The notes: generated by a model not told the origin, from the letters alone. A stretch of 31,239 nt of DNA from VGBK01 sp964548475 (GCA_964548475.1 CAZJRF010000009.1:1-31239), one strand, 5' to 3'. Counted from the first letter of the stretch, positions 1-9,098 are shown. Translations and numbers: made by a program.

Positions 1-2
1 GG

Positions 3-1577
3 GCGGTGGGCCGTGCCGTGGGGGTGGCTTACGTGGCGGAGCGTTTGGGGGGGATTGCGGAGGGGCGGACCTTGCTGGTGGGGTTCTTCAGCCGGGGTCC
101 GGTGGGGGCGGAGGCGACGATCCCGGCTCTGGAGATCACGACTTCGGCGTACGTGATGCATTCGGCGGACATCCTGTACCGGCACGCCTTTGAGGATTTC
201 GACGGGGAGGTGGAGCGGGCGGGGGTGTTCTTCACCAATGTGCACAGTGAGGGGCCGAACCGGCCGGAGGATCTGCCCCGGGCGCGGGTGTTCATGGATC
301 GGAGTTGGCTGACCACCTATTCGGTGTTTTGCACCTATGCGGGGAACACGCTGCTGTTGAAGAAGGGGAATCACCGTTTCGCGGTAGATCTGGCGACCTA
401 TCTGCAGAGGGGTCGGGTGCTGTCGGAGCACATGTTCATCACCGGGCTGACCGGCCGGGAAAGCCGTACCACCTATTTCGCGGGGGCGGCGCCGTCGGGG
501 TGTGGGAAGACGACCACGGCAATGGTGGGGACCGATTTCATCGGGGATGACCTGGCCCAGATGTGGATTGACGGGGATGGGACGCTGCGGGCGGTCAACC
601 CGGAGGTGGGGGTGTTCGGGATTGTGCGGGATGTGAGCCCGGCCAGCGATCCGTATCTGATGGGGCCGCTGCGGGAGCCGGGAACCGAGGTGATCTGGAC
701 GAACGTGCTGGTGGACCTGGCGGGGGTGCCCCATTGGGTGGGGAGCGGGGAGCCGGTGCCGGAGCGGGGGGTGAACTTCCAGGGGGAGTGGTGGCCGGGG
801 AAGACCGACGGGGCGGGTGGGGAGGTCCCGCTGTCGCATCCCAATTCCCGGTTCACCCTGCGTAACACCGCCATCGGCAACTACAACGAGGCGGCGGCGG
901 AGGACCCGGCCGGGGTACAGGTCCGGGTGATCACCTACAGCGGCCGGGACGCCGATACGATGCCGCCGGTGTGGGTGGCGGCCACCCCGGATGAGGGGGT
1001 GGCGATCGGGGCGTCGGTGCTGTCGGCGGCCACCGCCACGGAGATCGGCGCCCGGGGGGTGCGCCGCCAGCCCTGGGCCAACGAGCCGTTCATCCCCGGC
1101 CCCCTGTCGGATTACATGGCCGCCCAGTTCGACTTCTTCGGCTCAGACCGGCTGCAGCACAAGCCGCTGATGGCCGGCCTGAACTACTTCCTCACCCACC
1201 GGGCGCGGGGCGGCACGGGAGAAGGGCTGCTGGGCGAGAAACGGGACGTGCGGGTGTGGCTGGGCTGGCTGGAGCGGCGGGCCCACGGCGAGGTCGACGC
1301 GATCTGCACCCCGATCGGCTACCTGCCGGCCTACCAGGACCTGGCCGAACTGTTCGCCGGCATCGGCAAGGACTACCCCCGGGACTTGTACGAGCGGCAG
1401 TTCTCGCTGTACGTGGACAACATCCTGGCCCGCATCCGCCTGCTCGAAGGCGCCTACCGCCGGGACCCCAACGTTTCCCCTCGCCTCCTCGCCGTCTACC
1501 AGGCACAATCCGAAGGCCTGCAAGCCCTCAAAGATCAACACGGCCCCATCGTCCCGGTCGGCCGGCTCACCGAGTAG
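3..1577 (+). CDS. pckG: Phosphoenolpyruvate carboxykinase (GTP), 5'-truncated by window edge
   Basis: The enzyme converts oxaloacetate plus GTP to phosphoenolpyruvate, CO2 and GDP at the start of gluconeogenesis in the cytoplasm. Numbering from the GTG at 6, the nucleotide loop PSGCGKTTTAM is at about residues 163-173 (Lys168), the metal-binding GDDLAQM at 180-186 and the family motif HPNSRFT at 278-284. About 523 residues are present against roughly 600 for the family, and the reading frame stays open to the window edge, so the true start lies upstream and the GTG at 6 is internal. The first part (FFSRGPVG, then SAYVMHSADILYR) reminds me of the archaeal-type branch of GTP-dependent enzymes; that subtype is a weak inference. 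Codons ending in G (GGG, GCG, TTG) dominate before about base 830, and C-ending codons after it. A 105-base gap separates it from the next gene on the same strand. Confidence 0.93.
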   Translation, partial: AVGRAVGVAYVAERLGGIAEGRTLLVGFFSRGPVGAEATIPALEITTSAYVMHSADILYRHAFEDFDGEVERAGVFFTNVHSEGPNRPEDLPRARVFMDRSWLTTYSVFCTYAGNTLLLKKGNHRFAVDLATYLQRGRVLSEHMFITGLTGRESRTTYFAGAAPSGCGKTTTAMVGTDFIGDDLAQMWIDGDGTLRAVNPEVGVFGIVRDVSPASDPYLMGPLREPGTEVIWTNVLVDLAGVPHWVGSGEPVPERGVNFQGEWWPGKTDGAGGEVPLSHPNSRFTLRNTAIGNYNEAAAEDPAGVQVRVITYSGRDADTMPPVWVAATPDEGVAIGASVLSAATATEIGARGVRRQPWANEPFIPGPLSDYMAAQFDFFGSDRLQHKPLMAGLNYFLTHRARGGTGEGLLGEKRDVRVWLGWLERRAHGEVDAICTPIGYLPAYQDLAELFAGIGKDYPRDLYERQFSLYVDNILARIRLLEGAYRRDPNVSPRLLAVYQAQSEGLQALKDQHGPIVPVGRLTE

Positions 1578-1682
1578 GCGAGCCGATGGTCGGAAGGCGT
1601 CGGCCGCGGACCGGGGACTACCCGCCCCTGGGTACCATCAAATGCTCGGCCGGCGCTACCCGGCCGGTGTGATGGAGGTGCC

Positions 1683-3062
1683 TTGAGCGTGACCAAACCC
1701 CGCATCGTCTGCGCGGGCATGTGCAACACCAAGGGCGCGGAGATCCGCTACCTCGCCCGGACGGTGAGCGAGTACGGCGGCGAGTCGATCATCATGGACC
1801 TCAGCCTGGGCGATGCCGTCGATTGGGCCGACGTGCCGCTGTCCGAGGTTCTCGCCACCACCGGGACGAGCATTGACGAGGTCTTCGCGGCGCCGCGGGC
1901 CGCCGCCATCGAACTGGTGGGGCATGCCGGTGCGGTCAAGATCCTCCAGATGCACGCCGAGGGACGCTGCGACGGCATCATCTCCTGGGCCGGCTCGGTG
2001 GGCACCACGGTGGTCACCCATGTGATGCGGGCTCTGCCCTTCGGGGTGCCCAAGATCATGCTCACCGACATGGCCTCCAGCGATGTCAGCGGCTGGCTGG
2101 GTCACAAGGACATCTACATCGTCAACCCCACCGCCGAGCAGGGCATCAACGCCATCACCCACAAGGCGGTGGCCAACGCCGCCGCCGGCATCGTGGCCAT
2201 GGCCCGGGTGCCGGAGCACCCGCCCGGCGACAAGTCGCTGTGCGCCATCACCTCGTACGGGACCACCACCCCGGCCGTCCTGCGCTGCGCCCGGTACATG
2301 GAGGAGCGGGGTTGGGACGTGGCCACCTTCCACGCCGTCGGGGTGGGGGCCACCATGGAGGACCTGATCCGCTCGGGTCTCATCTCGGCGGTGATTGATC
2401 TGACCACCGCCGAGATCGCCAACACGCTGGCCGACAGCCCCTTTGCCGTGCCGCGGTCCTGGGAGGGAGAGCGCCTGAGCGCCGCCGGCGACATGGGCAT
2501 TCCCCAGGTGGTCGCCCCCGGCGGGCTCGAGCAGATTGCCTTCGGCTCTCTGGCCTCGCTGCCGCAGAGGTACCTCGACGACTACCGATGCGGGCGGCGG
2601 GTGTCGCACCGGGGCACGGGCCTGCCCTACCAGCACAACGAGAGCGTCACCATCGTGAGCTGCACTCTCGAGGAGGTGGAGCGGATCTCCCGCTATGTCG
2701 CGGCCAAGCTGAACGACGCCGCTGGCCCCTCCTGCTTCGTCCTGCCCATGCGCGGCTGGTCGGCCTACGACCAGAGCGAGGAGCTTGCCACCCGCGAGCG
2801 CGGCTGGTCGGCCGGCAACGGAGACGGCCCTACCTGGCTGCGCGACCCGGGGCACCCGGGCTGGTCGCACCGCGCCTCCGTGATGCGCCGGGTGCTGCGG
2901 GAGAGCCTGGACTCCTTACGCGCCAACCTGGATCTGATCGTCGTGGATCATCACATCCTGGACGTGGAGGTCACCGAACTGATCACCCGGTGCATGGGGG
3001 ACATGCTCGACGGCCGTTGGGAGAGGGGAATGTACCGGGACCTGCCCGGGGTCATCGAGTGA
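1683..3062 (+). CDS. Tm-1-like ATP-binding / UPF0261 family protein
   Basis: Whole-length resemblance to the UPF0261/Tm-1-like family, whose founding plant member is the tomato mosaic virus resistance protein Tm-1; the bacterial role is not settled. The N-terminal half shows the expected small-molecule-binding pattern: CAGMCNTKGAEIRYL near residues 10-24, then GIISWAGSVGTTVVTH and KIMLTDMASSDVSGWLG, followed by NPTAEQGINAI. The C-terminal half, from about residue 195, is the TIM-barrel-like part (TSYGTTTPAVL, FHAVGVGATMEDLI, then APGGLEQIAFG). Length is 459 residues. GGAGG at 1674-1678 lies 4 bases before the TTG at 1683 and 10 before a GTG at 1689, so the start is uncertain by two codons. 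A TACCAT -10-like box is at 1633-1638, and a 7-bp hairpin (CGGCCGG 1647-1653 with CCGGCCG 1660-1666) lies in the leader. It follows PEP carboxykinase but a joint function is not evident. Confidence 0.85.
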   Translation: MSVTKPRIVCAGMCNTKGAEIRYLARTVSEYGGESIIMDLSLGDAVDWADVPLSEVLATTGTSIDEVFAAPRAAAIELVGHAGAVKILQMHAEGRCDGIISWAGSVGTTVVTHVMRALPFGVPKIMLTDMASSDVSGWLGHKDIYIVNPTAEQGINAITHKAVANAAAGIVAMARVPEHPPGDKSLCAITSYGTTTPAVLRCARYMEERGWDVATFHAVGVGATMEDLIRSGLISAVIDLTTAEIANTLADSPFAVPRSWEGERLSAAGDMGIPQVVAPGGLEQIAFGSLASLPQRYLDDYRCGRRVSHRGTGLPYQHNESVTIVSCTLEEVERISRYVAAKLNDAAGPSCFVLPMRGWSAYDQSEELATRERGWSAGNGDGPTWLRDPGHPGWSHRASVMRRVLRESLDSLRANLDLIVVDHHILDVEVTELITRCMGDMLDGRWERGMYRDLPGVIE

Positions 3063-3067
3063 GGTGC

Positions 3068-3090
3068 GCCCGGTTCCGCCCGATCCGGGC
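3068..3090. terminator. Candidate hairpin between convergent genes
   Basis: GCCCGG at 3068-3073 pairs with CCGGGC at 3085-3090 around an 11-base loop. It lies just after the UPF0261 stop and before the end of the oppositely transcribed M23 peptidase. There is no T-tract, so termination activity is only a guess. Confidence 0.25.
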
Positions 3091-3128
3091 AGCGGGCCGG
3101 GGACCCCGAGTGCGACCGGCCGGGACGG

Positions 3129-4262
3129 CTACGGGCAGTCGCCGGGCCAGATCAGATAGATGGCCCGGGCCAGGGCCAGTCGGGTGGCGGCGTCGGCTTG
3201 CCCATCCACCGCCAGGTCCGGTGTGTCTGCCTGGAATGCTGTCATCGCGGCCGCCGTGGCGGCGTTGTAGCGGCCGTTGATCCGCCCGGGGTCGTAGCCG
3301 GCGGCCCGGAGCCAGCGCTTCAGTTCCCGCACCTGGGGAGCTCGGTCTCCCCGGGTGAGAACCCGGTCGTCGTCGGCGGCCAGAGGCGCGAAGCGCGGCC
3401 GTAGGGAGGTCGCCAGGATGGCTCCCCGGGTCTCGGGTCCCACCACGCCGTCGACAGCGAGCCCGCGCCGTTCCTGGAAGGCCCGCACCGCTTGATGGGT
3501 GGCCGGGCTGAACGTGCCGTCGATGGGCCCCGGATCGAAGTGGCGCAGGGTCAGGAACCCCTGCAGTTCGTAGACTGCCGGGCCGAAGCTGCCCAGCCGC
3601 AGCAGTTGGGTGCTTTCGAGAAGGGCTGCCAGAGGGGTGGAGCCGGCCGGCAGGCAGGCGGAGGCCGCGCCCTCGGCGACCCGCAGGGACTGGTAGGCGT
3701 CGACGGCCACGTCGGCGGGATCCCGCAACTCGAAGTGCAGGTGGGGCGGGCAGCCGGGCATGGTGTCGCAATTGCCGCTGTCGCCGACGAAGCCGATCAG
3801 TTGGCCGGCCTGCACCCGGCTGCCGGGAATGAGACCGTCGGCGATGCCCCAGCCCAGGCCGTCGTCGGTGCCGGGGGTGTCGTTGTTCAGGTGCAAGTAC
3901 CAGGACTCCCAGCCATCGTCGTGGTCGACGACCAGGGTGCAGCACCGCTCGGGGTTCAGATAGGCCGGATCCCGGGAGAAGTTGACGTAGGCGATGGTGC
4001 CGTCGGCGGCGGCGTATACCGGGGTCAGCTTGGGGGCGAGGATGTCCTGGGCCTGGTGGATGCCGGTCGCCCGCCCATCCCAGAACCCCGATCGGTCGCC
4101 GGCGGTGGCGTCGCCGCCCACCGGGAAGGCCAGCGGGTAGTCGACCACCTCGCCGAACTCGTGTGTGAGTTCGTTGGCCCCGGCGCCGATCGGGGCGGCG
4201 GCCAGCAGGAGGGCGACTCCAAGGGCGATGAACCGGTTGCGGTTGCCGAAAAGAGACAGCAT
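3129..4262 (-). CDS. Secreted M23 family metallopeptidase with two peptidoglycan-binding domains
   Basis: A zinc endopeptidase expected to cut peptidoglycan cross-bridges outside the membrane. Starting at the ATG at 4262 gives 377 residues with a clean signal peptide (hydrophobic FIALGVALLLAAA, likely cleavage after GAGA near residue 29). The reading frame extends upstream, but that part is Pro/Ser-rich and would bury the signal peptide. M23 ligands are visible: His69 and Asp73 in GIHQAQD (the family's HxGxD, here with Ala for Gly) and His176 in PPHLHFEL; His124 in WYLHL is the expected extra active-site His. Two PG_binding_1-type repeats follow, at about 222-283 and 302-364, each with the LQxFL/LKxWL...IDGxF/INGxY...AVxAFQ pattern. 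GGAG abuts the start codon, so the ribosome site is poor. It is transcribed away from the lipoprotein gene, with 195 bases between them. Confidence 0.88.
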   Translation of the reverse strand: MLSLFGNRNRFIALGVALLLAAAPIGAGANELTHEFGEVVDYPLAFPVGGDATAGDRSGFWDGRATGIHQAQDILAPKLTPVYAAADGTIAYVNFSRDPAYLNPERCCTLVVDHDDGWESWYLHLNNDTPGTDDGLGWGIADGLIPGSRVQAGQLIGFVGDSGNCDTMPGCPPHLHFELRDPADVAVDAYQSLRVAEGAASACLPAGSTPLAALLESTQLLRLGSFGPAVYELQGFLTLRHFDPGPIDGTFSPATHQAVRAFQERRGLAVDGVVGPETRGAILATSLRPRFAPLAADDDRVLTRGDRAPQVRELKRWLRAAGYDPGRINGRYNAATAAAMTAFQADTPDLAVDGQADAATRLALARAIYLIWPGDCP

Positions 4263-4457
4263 CTCCAACCTGTATCGGCAGGAGCGGGAGCCGGGTTCAG
4301 TGCTGAATGACGATGAATGACAGGCGGGGGGCGGGCTGTGCGCCCGGCCGGGGCATGGGTAGGCTGTCGATGGAGGACGTCGGTTTCGCACACCCGGCCC
4401 GCGACGGCGGAGATCCCGGCGGCAACCAGGCCCGGGGGAAGCCTGAGGAGGCTGATG

Positions 4458-5309
4458 ATGAAGAAGGCATTGATCGCGGCTGTGGCCGCCCTGCTGATGC
4501 TGGTGACCGTCACCGGTTGCGGGGACGACGACGGCTTGGTCTTCGAGGAGAGCACCACCACGGTTGCCCCTACGACCGGCGCGGTCACCACCGTCGTGGA
4601 ATCGACCACCACCACTGCCGGGACGGTCACGACGGCGCCCGCCGGCAGCACCGCGCTGGGCAGTCTGGTGGCCGGCGCGCTGGCCGAGGGCTCGGGAGCC
4701 GAGGCACCCGTTACGTCGAGCGCCGAGGAGCAGTGTCTCACCGGCGGCCTGGCTCAGGCAATCGGGCCGGAGCGGTTCGCCGAGCTGGACGCACTGGCTA
4801 CCGGCGCCGACGATTTTGCGTTGGTGCTCGCCGAGATGACCGATCCTGAGCTGGACGCCCTGGTCGAGGTGGTCAACACCTGCTTCGACGTCGAGGCCCT
4901 GCTCACCGCCGAGATGGCGGGCGACGGGTTGAGCCCAGAGGCCGTTGCCTGCTTCGCCGGGGCTCTCTCCCAGGAGGACACCCTGAAGAGGCTGATCAAG
5001 GCAGTGGTCACCGGCGAGGACCCGGCCACCAACCCCGAGTTCATGGCGATCGTGATCCCGATCATGACCCAGGACTGCGTCGATCCGCTGGAGGTCATGT
5101 TGATCGAGGAGTTCCAGGCCGGCGGGATGAGTGCAGGGAGTGCAGCTTGTGTGGCCGACAAGTTCCTGCGGGGGGGCCTGTTCGAAGCTTTCCTCAACAC
5201 CATGCTCAGCGGGACGGACATCCCCACCGATCCCGAGCTCCAGAACCAGATGATGACGGCGATCACGAGCTGCCTGACCCCCGAGGAATTGGCGGAGCTC
5301 GGCGGTTAG
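4458..5309 (+). CDS. Lipoprotein with Thr-rich linker and threefold Cys-pair repeat
   Basis: I recognise no family. The ATG at 4458 sits 6 bases after GAGGAGG (4445-4451); an ATG one codon earlier is only 3 bases away. The 283-residue product has a lipoprotein signal peptide ending VTGC with Cys21 as the lipidated residue, then a Thr/Val-rich linker to about residue 65. The rest is acidic and helical and falls into three units of about 65-70 residues, each with two cysteines: C93/C142, C165/C207 and C231/C272. The second cysteines sit in NTCFD, QDCVD and TSCLT, about 65 residues apart. The even number and regular spacing suggest three disulphides on the outside of the membrane. It ends LTPEELAELGG 52 bases before the convergent ABC transporter gene. 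A cell-surface or periplasm-facing role is inferred from the signal only. Confidence 0.8.
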   Translation: MKKALIAAVAALLMLVTVTGCGDDDGLVFEESTTTVAPTTGAVTTVVESTTTTAGTVTTAPAGSTALGSLVAGALAEGSGAEAPVTSSAEEQCLTGGLAQAIGPERFAELDALATGADDFALVLAEMTDPELDALVEVVNTCFDVEALLTAEMAGDGLSPEAVACFAGALSQEDTLKRLIKAVVTGEDPATNPEFMAIVIPIMTQDCVDPLEVMLIEEFQAGGMSAGSAACVADKFLRGGLFEAFLNTMLSGTDIPTDPELQNQMMTAITSCLTPEELAELGG

Positions 5310-5361
5310 ACCGGACGGGCAGGCGGACCGGGCCCCGGGCCGGCAGGCTCCTCCTCCGGCT

Positions 5362-7326
5362 TCAGGAGGCTTCGCCCACCGGCCCGACGAACTGGCTGTG
5401 GTACAGGTCGTAGTAGAAGCCTCGCCGCTCCATCAGATCCTGGTGGTCTCCCTGCTCGACGATGGCGCCGTGATCCATCACCAGGATGGTGTGCGCCCGG
5501 CGGATGGTGGAGAGGCGGTGAGCGATGACGAAGGCGGTCCGGCCCCGCATCAGCCCGGCCATCGCCTGCTGGATGAGCACCTCGGTGCGGGTGTCCACCG
5601 AGCTGGTGGCCTCGTCGAGGATGAGGATCTGGGGATCGGCCAGGAAGGCCCGGGCGATGGTGAGCAGCTGCTTCTCGCCCTGGGAGATGTTGGTGGCGTC
5701 GTCGTCTACCAGCGTGCCGTAGCCTTGGGGAAGGGTGTGGATGAAGTGGTCCACCCGGGCCGCCCGGGCGGCGGCCTCGATCTCCCGGTCGCCGGCTCCC
5801 TCCCGCCCGTAGGCGATGTTCTCCCGGATGGTGCCCCGGAACAGCCACGGGTCCTGCAGCACCATCCCGAACAGCCGGCGCAGGCCGCTGCGGCTCATCT
5901 GCCGGGTGTCGACCCCGTCGACGGCGATGCGGCCCTCGTCGATCTCGTAGAACCGCAGCAGCAGGTTCACCAGTGTGGTCTTGCCCGCCCCGGTGGGCCC
6001 GACGATGGCCACGGTCTCCCCGGCCGGCACCTCCAGGCTCAGGCCTTCGATGAGCGGGGCCTCGGGCAGGTAGCGGAACGAGACGTCCTGCAGGGAGATG
6101 TGCCCCTCGGTGTCCTGCAAGACGACGGGGTCGGCGGGGTCGGGTTCCTCCTCTGCCTCATCCAGCACTTCGAAGACCCGCTCCGCCGAGGCAGCTGTGG
6201 ACTGGAGCACGTTGGCGATGGCCGCCGTCTGGGTGATGGGCTGGGTGAACTGGCGGGAGTACTGGATGAAGGCCTGGACGTCGCCCAGGGACAGGGTGCC
6301 CTGGGCCACCCGCAGGCCGCCGATCACCGCCACAGCGACGTAGTTCAGGTTGGAGATGAACATCATCGCCGGCTGGATGATCCCGGAGATGAACTGGGCT
6401 TTGAAGCTGGCCTGGTAGAGCTGCTCGTTCTGCTCCTCGAAGCGCTCCACGGCGGCCTGCCGGCGGCCGAACGCCCGGACCACGGCGTGGCCGGTGAAGA
6501 CCTCTTCGATGAAGCCGTCGACGTCGCCGGTGTGCTTCCACTGCGCCGCGAACTGGCGCTGCGAGCGGCGGGCGATGAAGACCGTGACTACCAGCGCGAG
6601 CGGGATCGCGCCCAGTGAGATCAGGGTGAGGAGCGGACTGATGGTGAGCATCATGACCAGAACCCCGGCGATGGTGAGCACGGCGGTGATCAGCTGGGTG
6701 AGGGCTTGCATCAGGGTGTTGGCGATGTTGTCGATGTCGTTGGTGAGCCGGGAGAGCAGGTCGCCGCGCGGGTGGCCGTCGAAGTAGCGCAGTGGCAGCC
6801 GGGCCAGCTTCAGGTCCAGTGCCTCCCGCAGGCGGTAGATGGTTCGCTGCACGACCCCGGCCGTCAGGTATTGCTGGGCCCATCCCGCCAGTGAACTGAC
6901 CAGGTAGATGGCGGCGAGGGTGCCCAGGGTGGCCCCCACGGCCCCGAAGTCGACTCCGATGCCGGGGGTGATCTGCATGCCCGACAGCATGTCCGCTATC
7001 TGATCTTGCCCTTGTTGGCGGAGGCCGGCGATGACCTGTTCCTGGGTGGTGCCGGGCTGCAGCTGCCCGCCGATCACCCCTTCGAACAGCAGGTTGGTGG
7101 CGTGGCCCAGGATGCGCGGCCCGACGATGACCAGGGCCACGCTGGCCGCCCCCAGCAGCAGAACCAGACTCAGCCTGACCCGTTCGGGCCGGAGCCACCC
7201 CAGCAGGCGTCGAAAGGAGACCCCGAAGTTGCGGGCTCGCTCGGTGGGCATGGCGCCGTGGAACATGGGTCCCGGCCGCCGCCCGGGGCCGGGCGGGCCG
7301 AAGGCGGGACGCCGGCGGTCGCTCAC
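5362..7326 (-). CDS. ABC exporter half-transporter, TM288-like (consensus ATPase half)
   Basis: An ATP-driven exporter half with an N-terminal six-helix membrane domain (about residues 50-380) and a C-terminal ATPase domain. Walker A GPTGAGKTT is at 443-451, Walker B ILILDEATSSVD at 567-578 with the catalytic Glu572, and the switch His in IAHRLST near 603. The signature is the unusual NISQGEKQ (546-553) in place of LSGGQ. The tail ERRGFYYDLYHSQF closely matches my memory of Thermotoga TM288. Residues about 82-125 are a longer extracellular insert between the first two helices. The start is taken as the GTG at 7326, whose GTGA overlaps the stop of the upstream partner; ATGs at 7266 and 7251 are alternatives. 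The proline/arginine-rich first 30 residues would be cytoplasmic. It pairs with the gene at 7323-9092; the substrate cannot be told from sequence. Confidence 0.92.
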   Translation of the reverse strand: MSDRRRPAFGPPGPGRRPGPMFHGAMPTERARNFGVSFRRLLGWLRPERVRLSLVLLLGAASVALVIVGPRILGHATNLLFEGVIGGQLQPGTTQEQVIAGLRQQGQDQIADMLSGMQITPGIGVDFGAVGATLGTLAAIYLVSSLAGWAQQYLTAGVVQRTIYRLREALDLKLARLPLRYFDGHPRGDLLSRLTNDIDNIANTLMQALTQLITAVLTIAGVLVMMLTISPLLTLISLGAIPLALVVTVFIARRSQRQFAAQWKHTGDVDGFIEEVFTGHAVVRAFGRRQAAVERFEEQNEQLYQASFKAQFISGIIQPAMMFISNLNYVAVAVIGGLRVAQGTLSLGDVQAFIQYSRQFTQPITQTAAIANVLQSTAASAERVFEVLDEAEEEPDPADPVVLQDTEGHISLQDVSFRYLPEAPLIEGLSLEVPAGETVAIVGPTGAGKTTLVNLLLRFYEIDEGRIAVDGVDTRQMSRSGLRRLFGMVLQDPWLFRGTIRENIAYGREGAGDREIEAAARAARVDHFIHTLPQGYGTLVDDDATNISQGEKQLLTIARAFLADPQILILDEATSSVDTRTEVLIQQAMAGLMRGRTAFVIAHRLSTIRRAHTILVMDHGAIVEQGDHQDLMERRGFYYDLYHSQFVGPVGEAS

Positions 7327-9092
7327 GCCGCCTCCTCCGGGGTGAGCTGCGAGTAGACGATCTCGCGGTAGGTCTGGCAGGTGTCGAGCAGCTGCTGGTG
7401 CGTGCCGACCCCGGCCACCGATCCCTCGGCCAGCACCACGATGCGGTCGGCGTGCATGATCGTCCCCACCCGCTGGGCCACAATCAGCACCGTCGCCTCC
7501 CGGGTCTCGGCGCGCAGGGCGGCCCGCAGGCGGGCGTCGGTGGTGAAGTCGAGGGCCGAGAAGCTGTCGTCGAAGACGTAGATCTCGGGCCGGCGCACCA
7601 CCGCCCGGGCGATGGCCAGGCGTTGACGCTGTCCGCCGGACAGGTTGGCCCCGCCCTGGTCGATGGGGGCGTCGAGACCTCCCATCTCCGTGACGAAATC
7701 CCGCGCGGCGGCCACCTCGAGGGCGTGCCAGATCTCCTCGTCGGTGGCCTGCGGTCGGCCGTCGCGGACGTTGCTGGCCACCGTCCCGCTGAACAGGAAG
7801 GCCCGCTGGGGGACGAGCCCGATGCGGCTCCACAGGTCCTCCTGGGCGAACCGGCGCACGTCCACCCCGTCGACCAGCACCTCCCCGTCGGTGACGTCGA
7901 AGAAGCGGGGGACCAGGTTCACCAGGGTGGACTTGCCGCTGCCCGTGCTGCCGACGATGGCCGTGACCTCGCCGGGCCCCGCCGATAAGGAGATGCGCGA
8001 CAGTACCGGCGCCTCGGCGCCGGGATAGCGGAACTCGACGTTGCGGAACTCCAGGGTCCCGCGACGCGAGGGAGAGGGGGCCGGGGCCTCCGGATCGGCG
8101 ATGCCGGGAACGGTGTCGAGGACTTCCTGGATCCGGTCGGCCGAGGCCGCCGCCCGGGGCACCATGACGAACATCATCGTGGCCATCAGCACCGAGAAGA
8201 GAATGTGCATCAGGTAGGTGAGGAAGGCGATCAGCTCGCCGATCAGCATGTCCCCGTTGCCCACCAGCCGGCTGCCGAACCACATCACCGCCACGGTGGA
8301 CAGGTTCAGGATGAGCATGATCCCCGGCATCAGCACCGCGAACAGGCGGGTGACCCGCAGCGTCGTCTCGGTCAGGTCGGCGTTGGCCTCGGCGAAGCGG
8401 CGCTGGTCTGCTTCGGTGCGGTCGAAGGCCCGGATCACCCGAATGCCGGCCAGCGTCTCGCGCATCACCCGGTTGATGCGGTCGATCTTGATCTGCATGG
8501 CCCGGAACAGGGACAGCGCCGGGCGGGCGATCAGGATGATGAACCCGGCCATGATGGGCAGGATCACCACGAGCGACAGGGAGAGGCGGGCGTTCACCCT
8601 GATTGCCATGAACAGCCCGCCGGCGCCCATGATCGGGGCCATCGCCATCATCGTCATGCCGAGGAGGGCCACCATCTGCACCTGCTGCACGTCGTTGGTG
8701 GCCCGGGTGATCAGCGAGTGGGTGCCGAAGTGGTTCAGTTCCATCTGGGAGAAGCTCTCCACTCGGCGGAAAAGGGCCGAGCGGAGATCGCGCCCGAAGC
8801 CCATGGAGCTGCGGGCGGCCAGCCGGACGCTCACGATCGCCGCCGCCCCCATGAGCAGGGTTACTCCCAGCATCACCCCGCCCACGGCGAGAATGTGGTC
8901 GGTGTCGCCCTTCACCACCCCGTTGTCGATGATGTCGGCGTTGAGGTTGGGCAGGTAGAGACTGGTGATGGCCTGGACGGTGAGCAGGGCGAGGGCCAGC
9001 GTGATGGGCCGGCGGTAAGGGCGCAGGTAGGCGGCGAGGCGGAGGAGGCCGGAGCGTTTCCGGGCGCCGTTGCGGGCGGTGGTTGCGGGCAC
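7323..9092 (-). CDS. ABC exporter half-transporter, TM287-like (degenerate ATPase half)
   Basis: Partner of the downstream half-transporter, forming a heterodimeric type IV exporter in the cytoplasmic membrane. The membrane domain spans about residues 27-315 and the ATPase domain about 345-580. Walker A GSTGSGKST is at 381-389 and a canonical LSGGQRQ starts at 484. The catalytic Walker B Glu is replaced by Asp (VFDDS, Asp508-Asp509) and the switch His by Gln (VAQRV, Gln540). This is the pattern of the degenerate half in TM287/TM288 and BmrCD-type exporters, in which only one composite site hydrolyses ATP well. The start is a GTG at 9092 with no Shine-Dalgarno but a TAGCCT box 6 bases upstream, consistent with a leaderless message. 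Its stop overlaps the next start as GTGA, so the two halves are translationally coupled. Confidence 0.93.
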   Translation of the reverse strand: MPATTARNGARKRSGLLRLAAYLRPYRRPITLALALLTVQAITSLYLPNLNADIIDNGVVKGDTDHILAVGGVMLGVTLLMGAAAIVSVRLAARSSMGFGRDLRSALFRRVESFSQMELNHFGTHSLITRATNDVQQVQMVALLGMTMMAMAPIMGAGGLFMAIRVNARLSLSLVVILPIMAGFIILIARPALSLFRAMQIKIDRINRVMRETLAGIRVIRAFDRTEADQRRFAEANADLTETTLRVTRLFAVLMPGIMLILNLSTVAVMWFGSRLVGNGDMLIGELIAFLTYLMHILFSVLMATMMFVMVPRAAASADRIQEVLDTVPGIADPEAPAPSPSRRGTLEFRNVEFRYPGAEAPVLSRISLSAGPGEVTAIVGSTGSGKSTLVNLVPRFFDVTDGEVLVDGVDVRRFAQEDLWSRIGLVPQRAFLFSGTVASNVRDGRPQATDEEIWHALEVAAARDFVTEMGGLDAPIDQGGANLSGGQRQRLAIARAVVRRPEIYVFDDSFSALDFTTDARLRAALRAETREATVLIVAQRVGTIMHADRIVVLAEGSVAGVGTHQQLLDTCQTYREIVYSQLTPEEAA

Positions 9093-9098
9093 GGGGGC

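Noticed and set aside
4356..4372. TAGGCT box followed closely by an ATG at 4370
   Set aside because: The gap is only 4 bases and the frame that follows is an Arg/Gly-rich product overlapping the lipoprotein gene.
5353..5369. CCTCC/GGAGG short hairpin at the end of the ABC operon
   Set aside because: Only 5 bp with a 7-base loop and it lies partly within the coding end; too weak to call a terminator.
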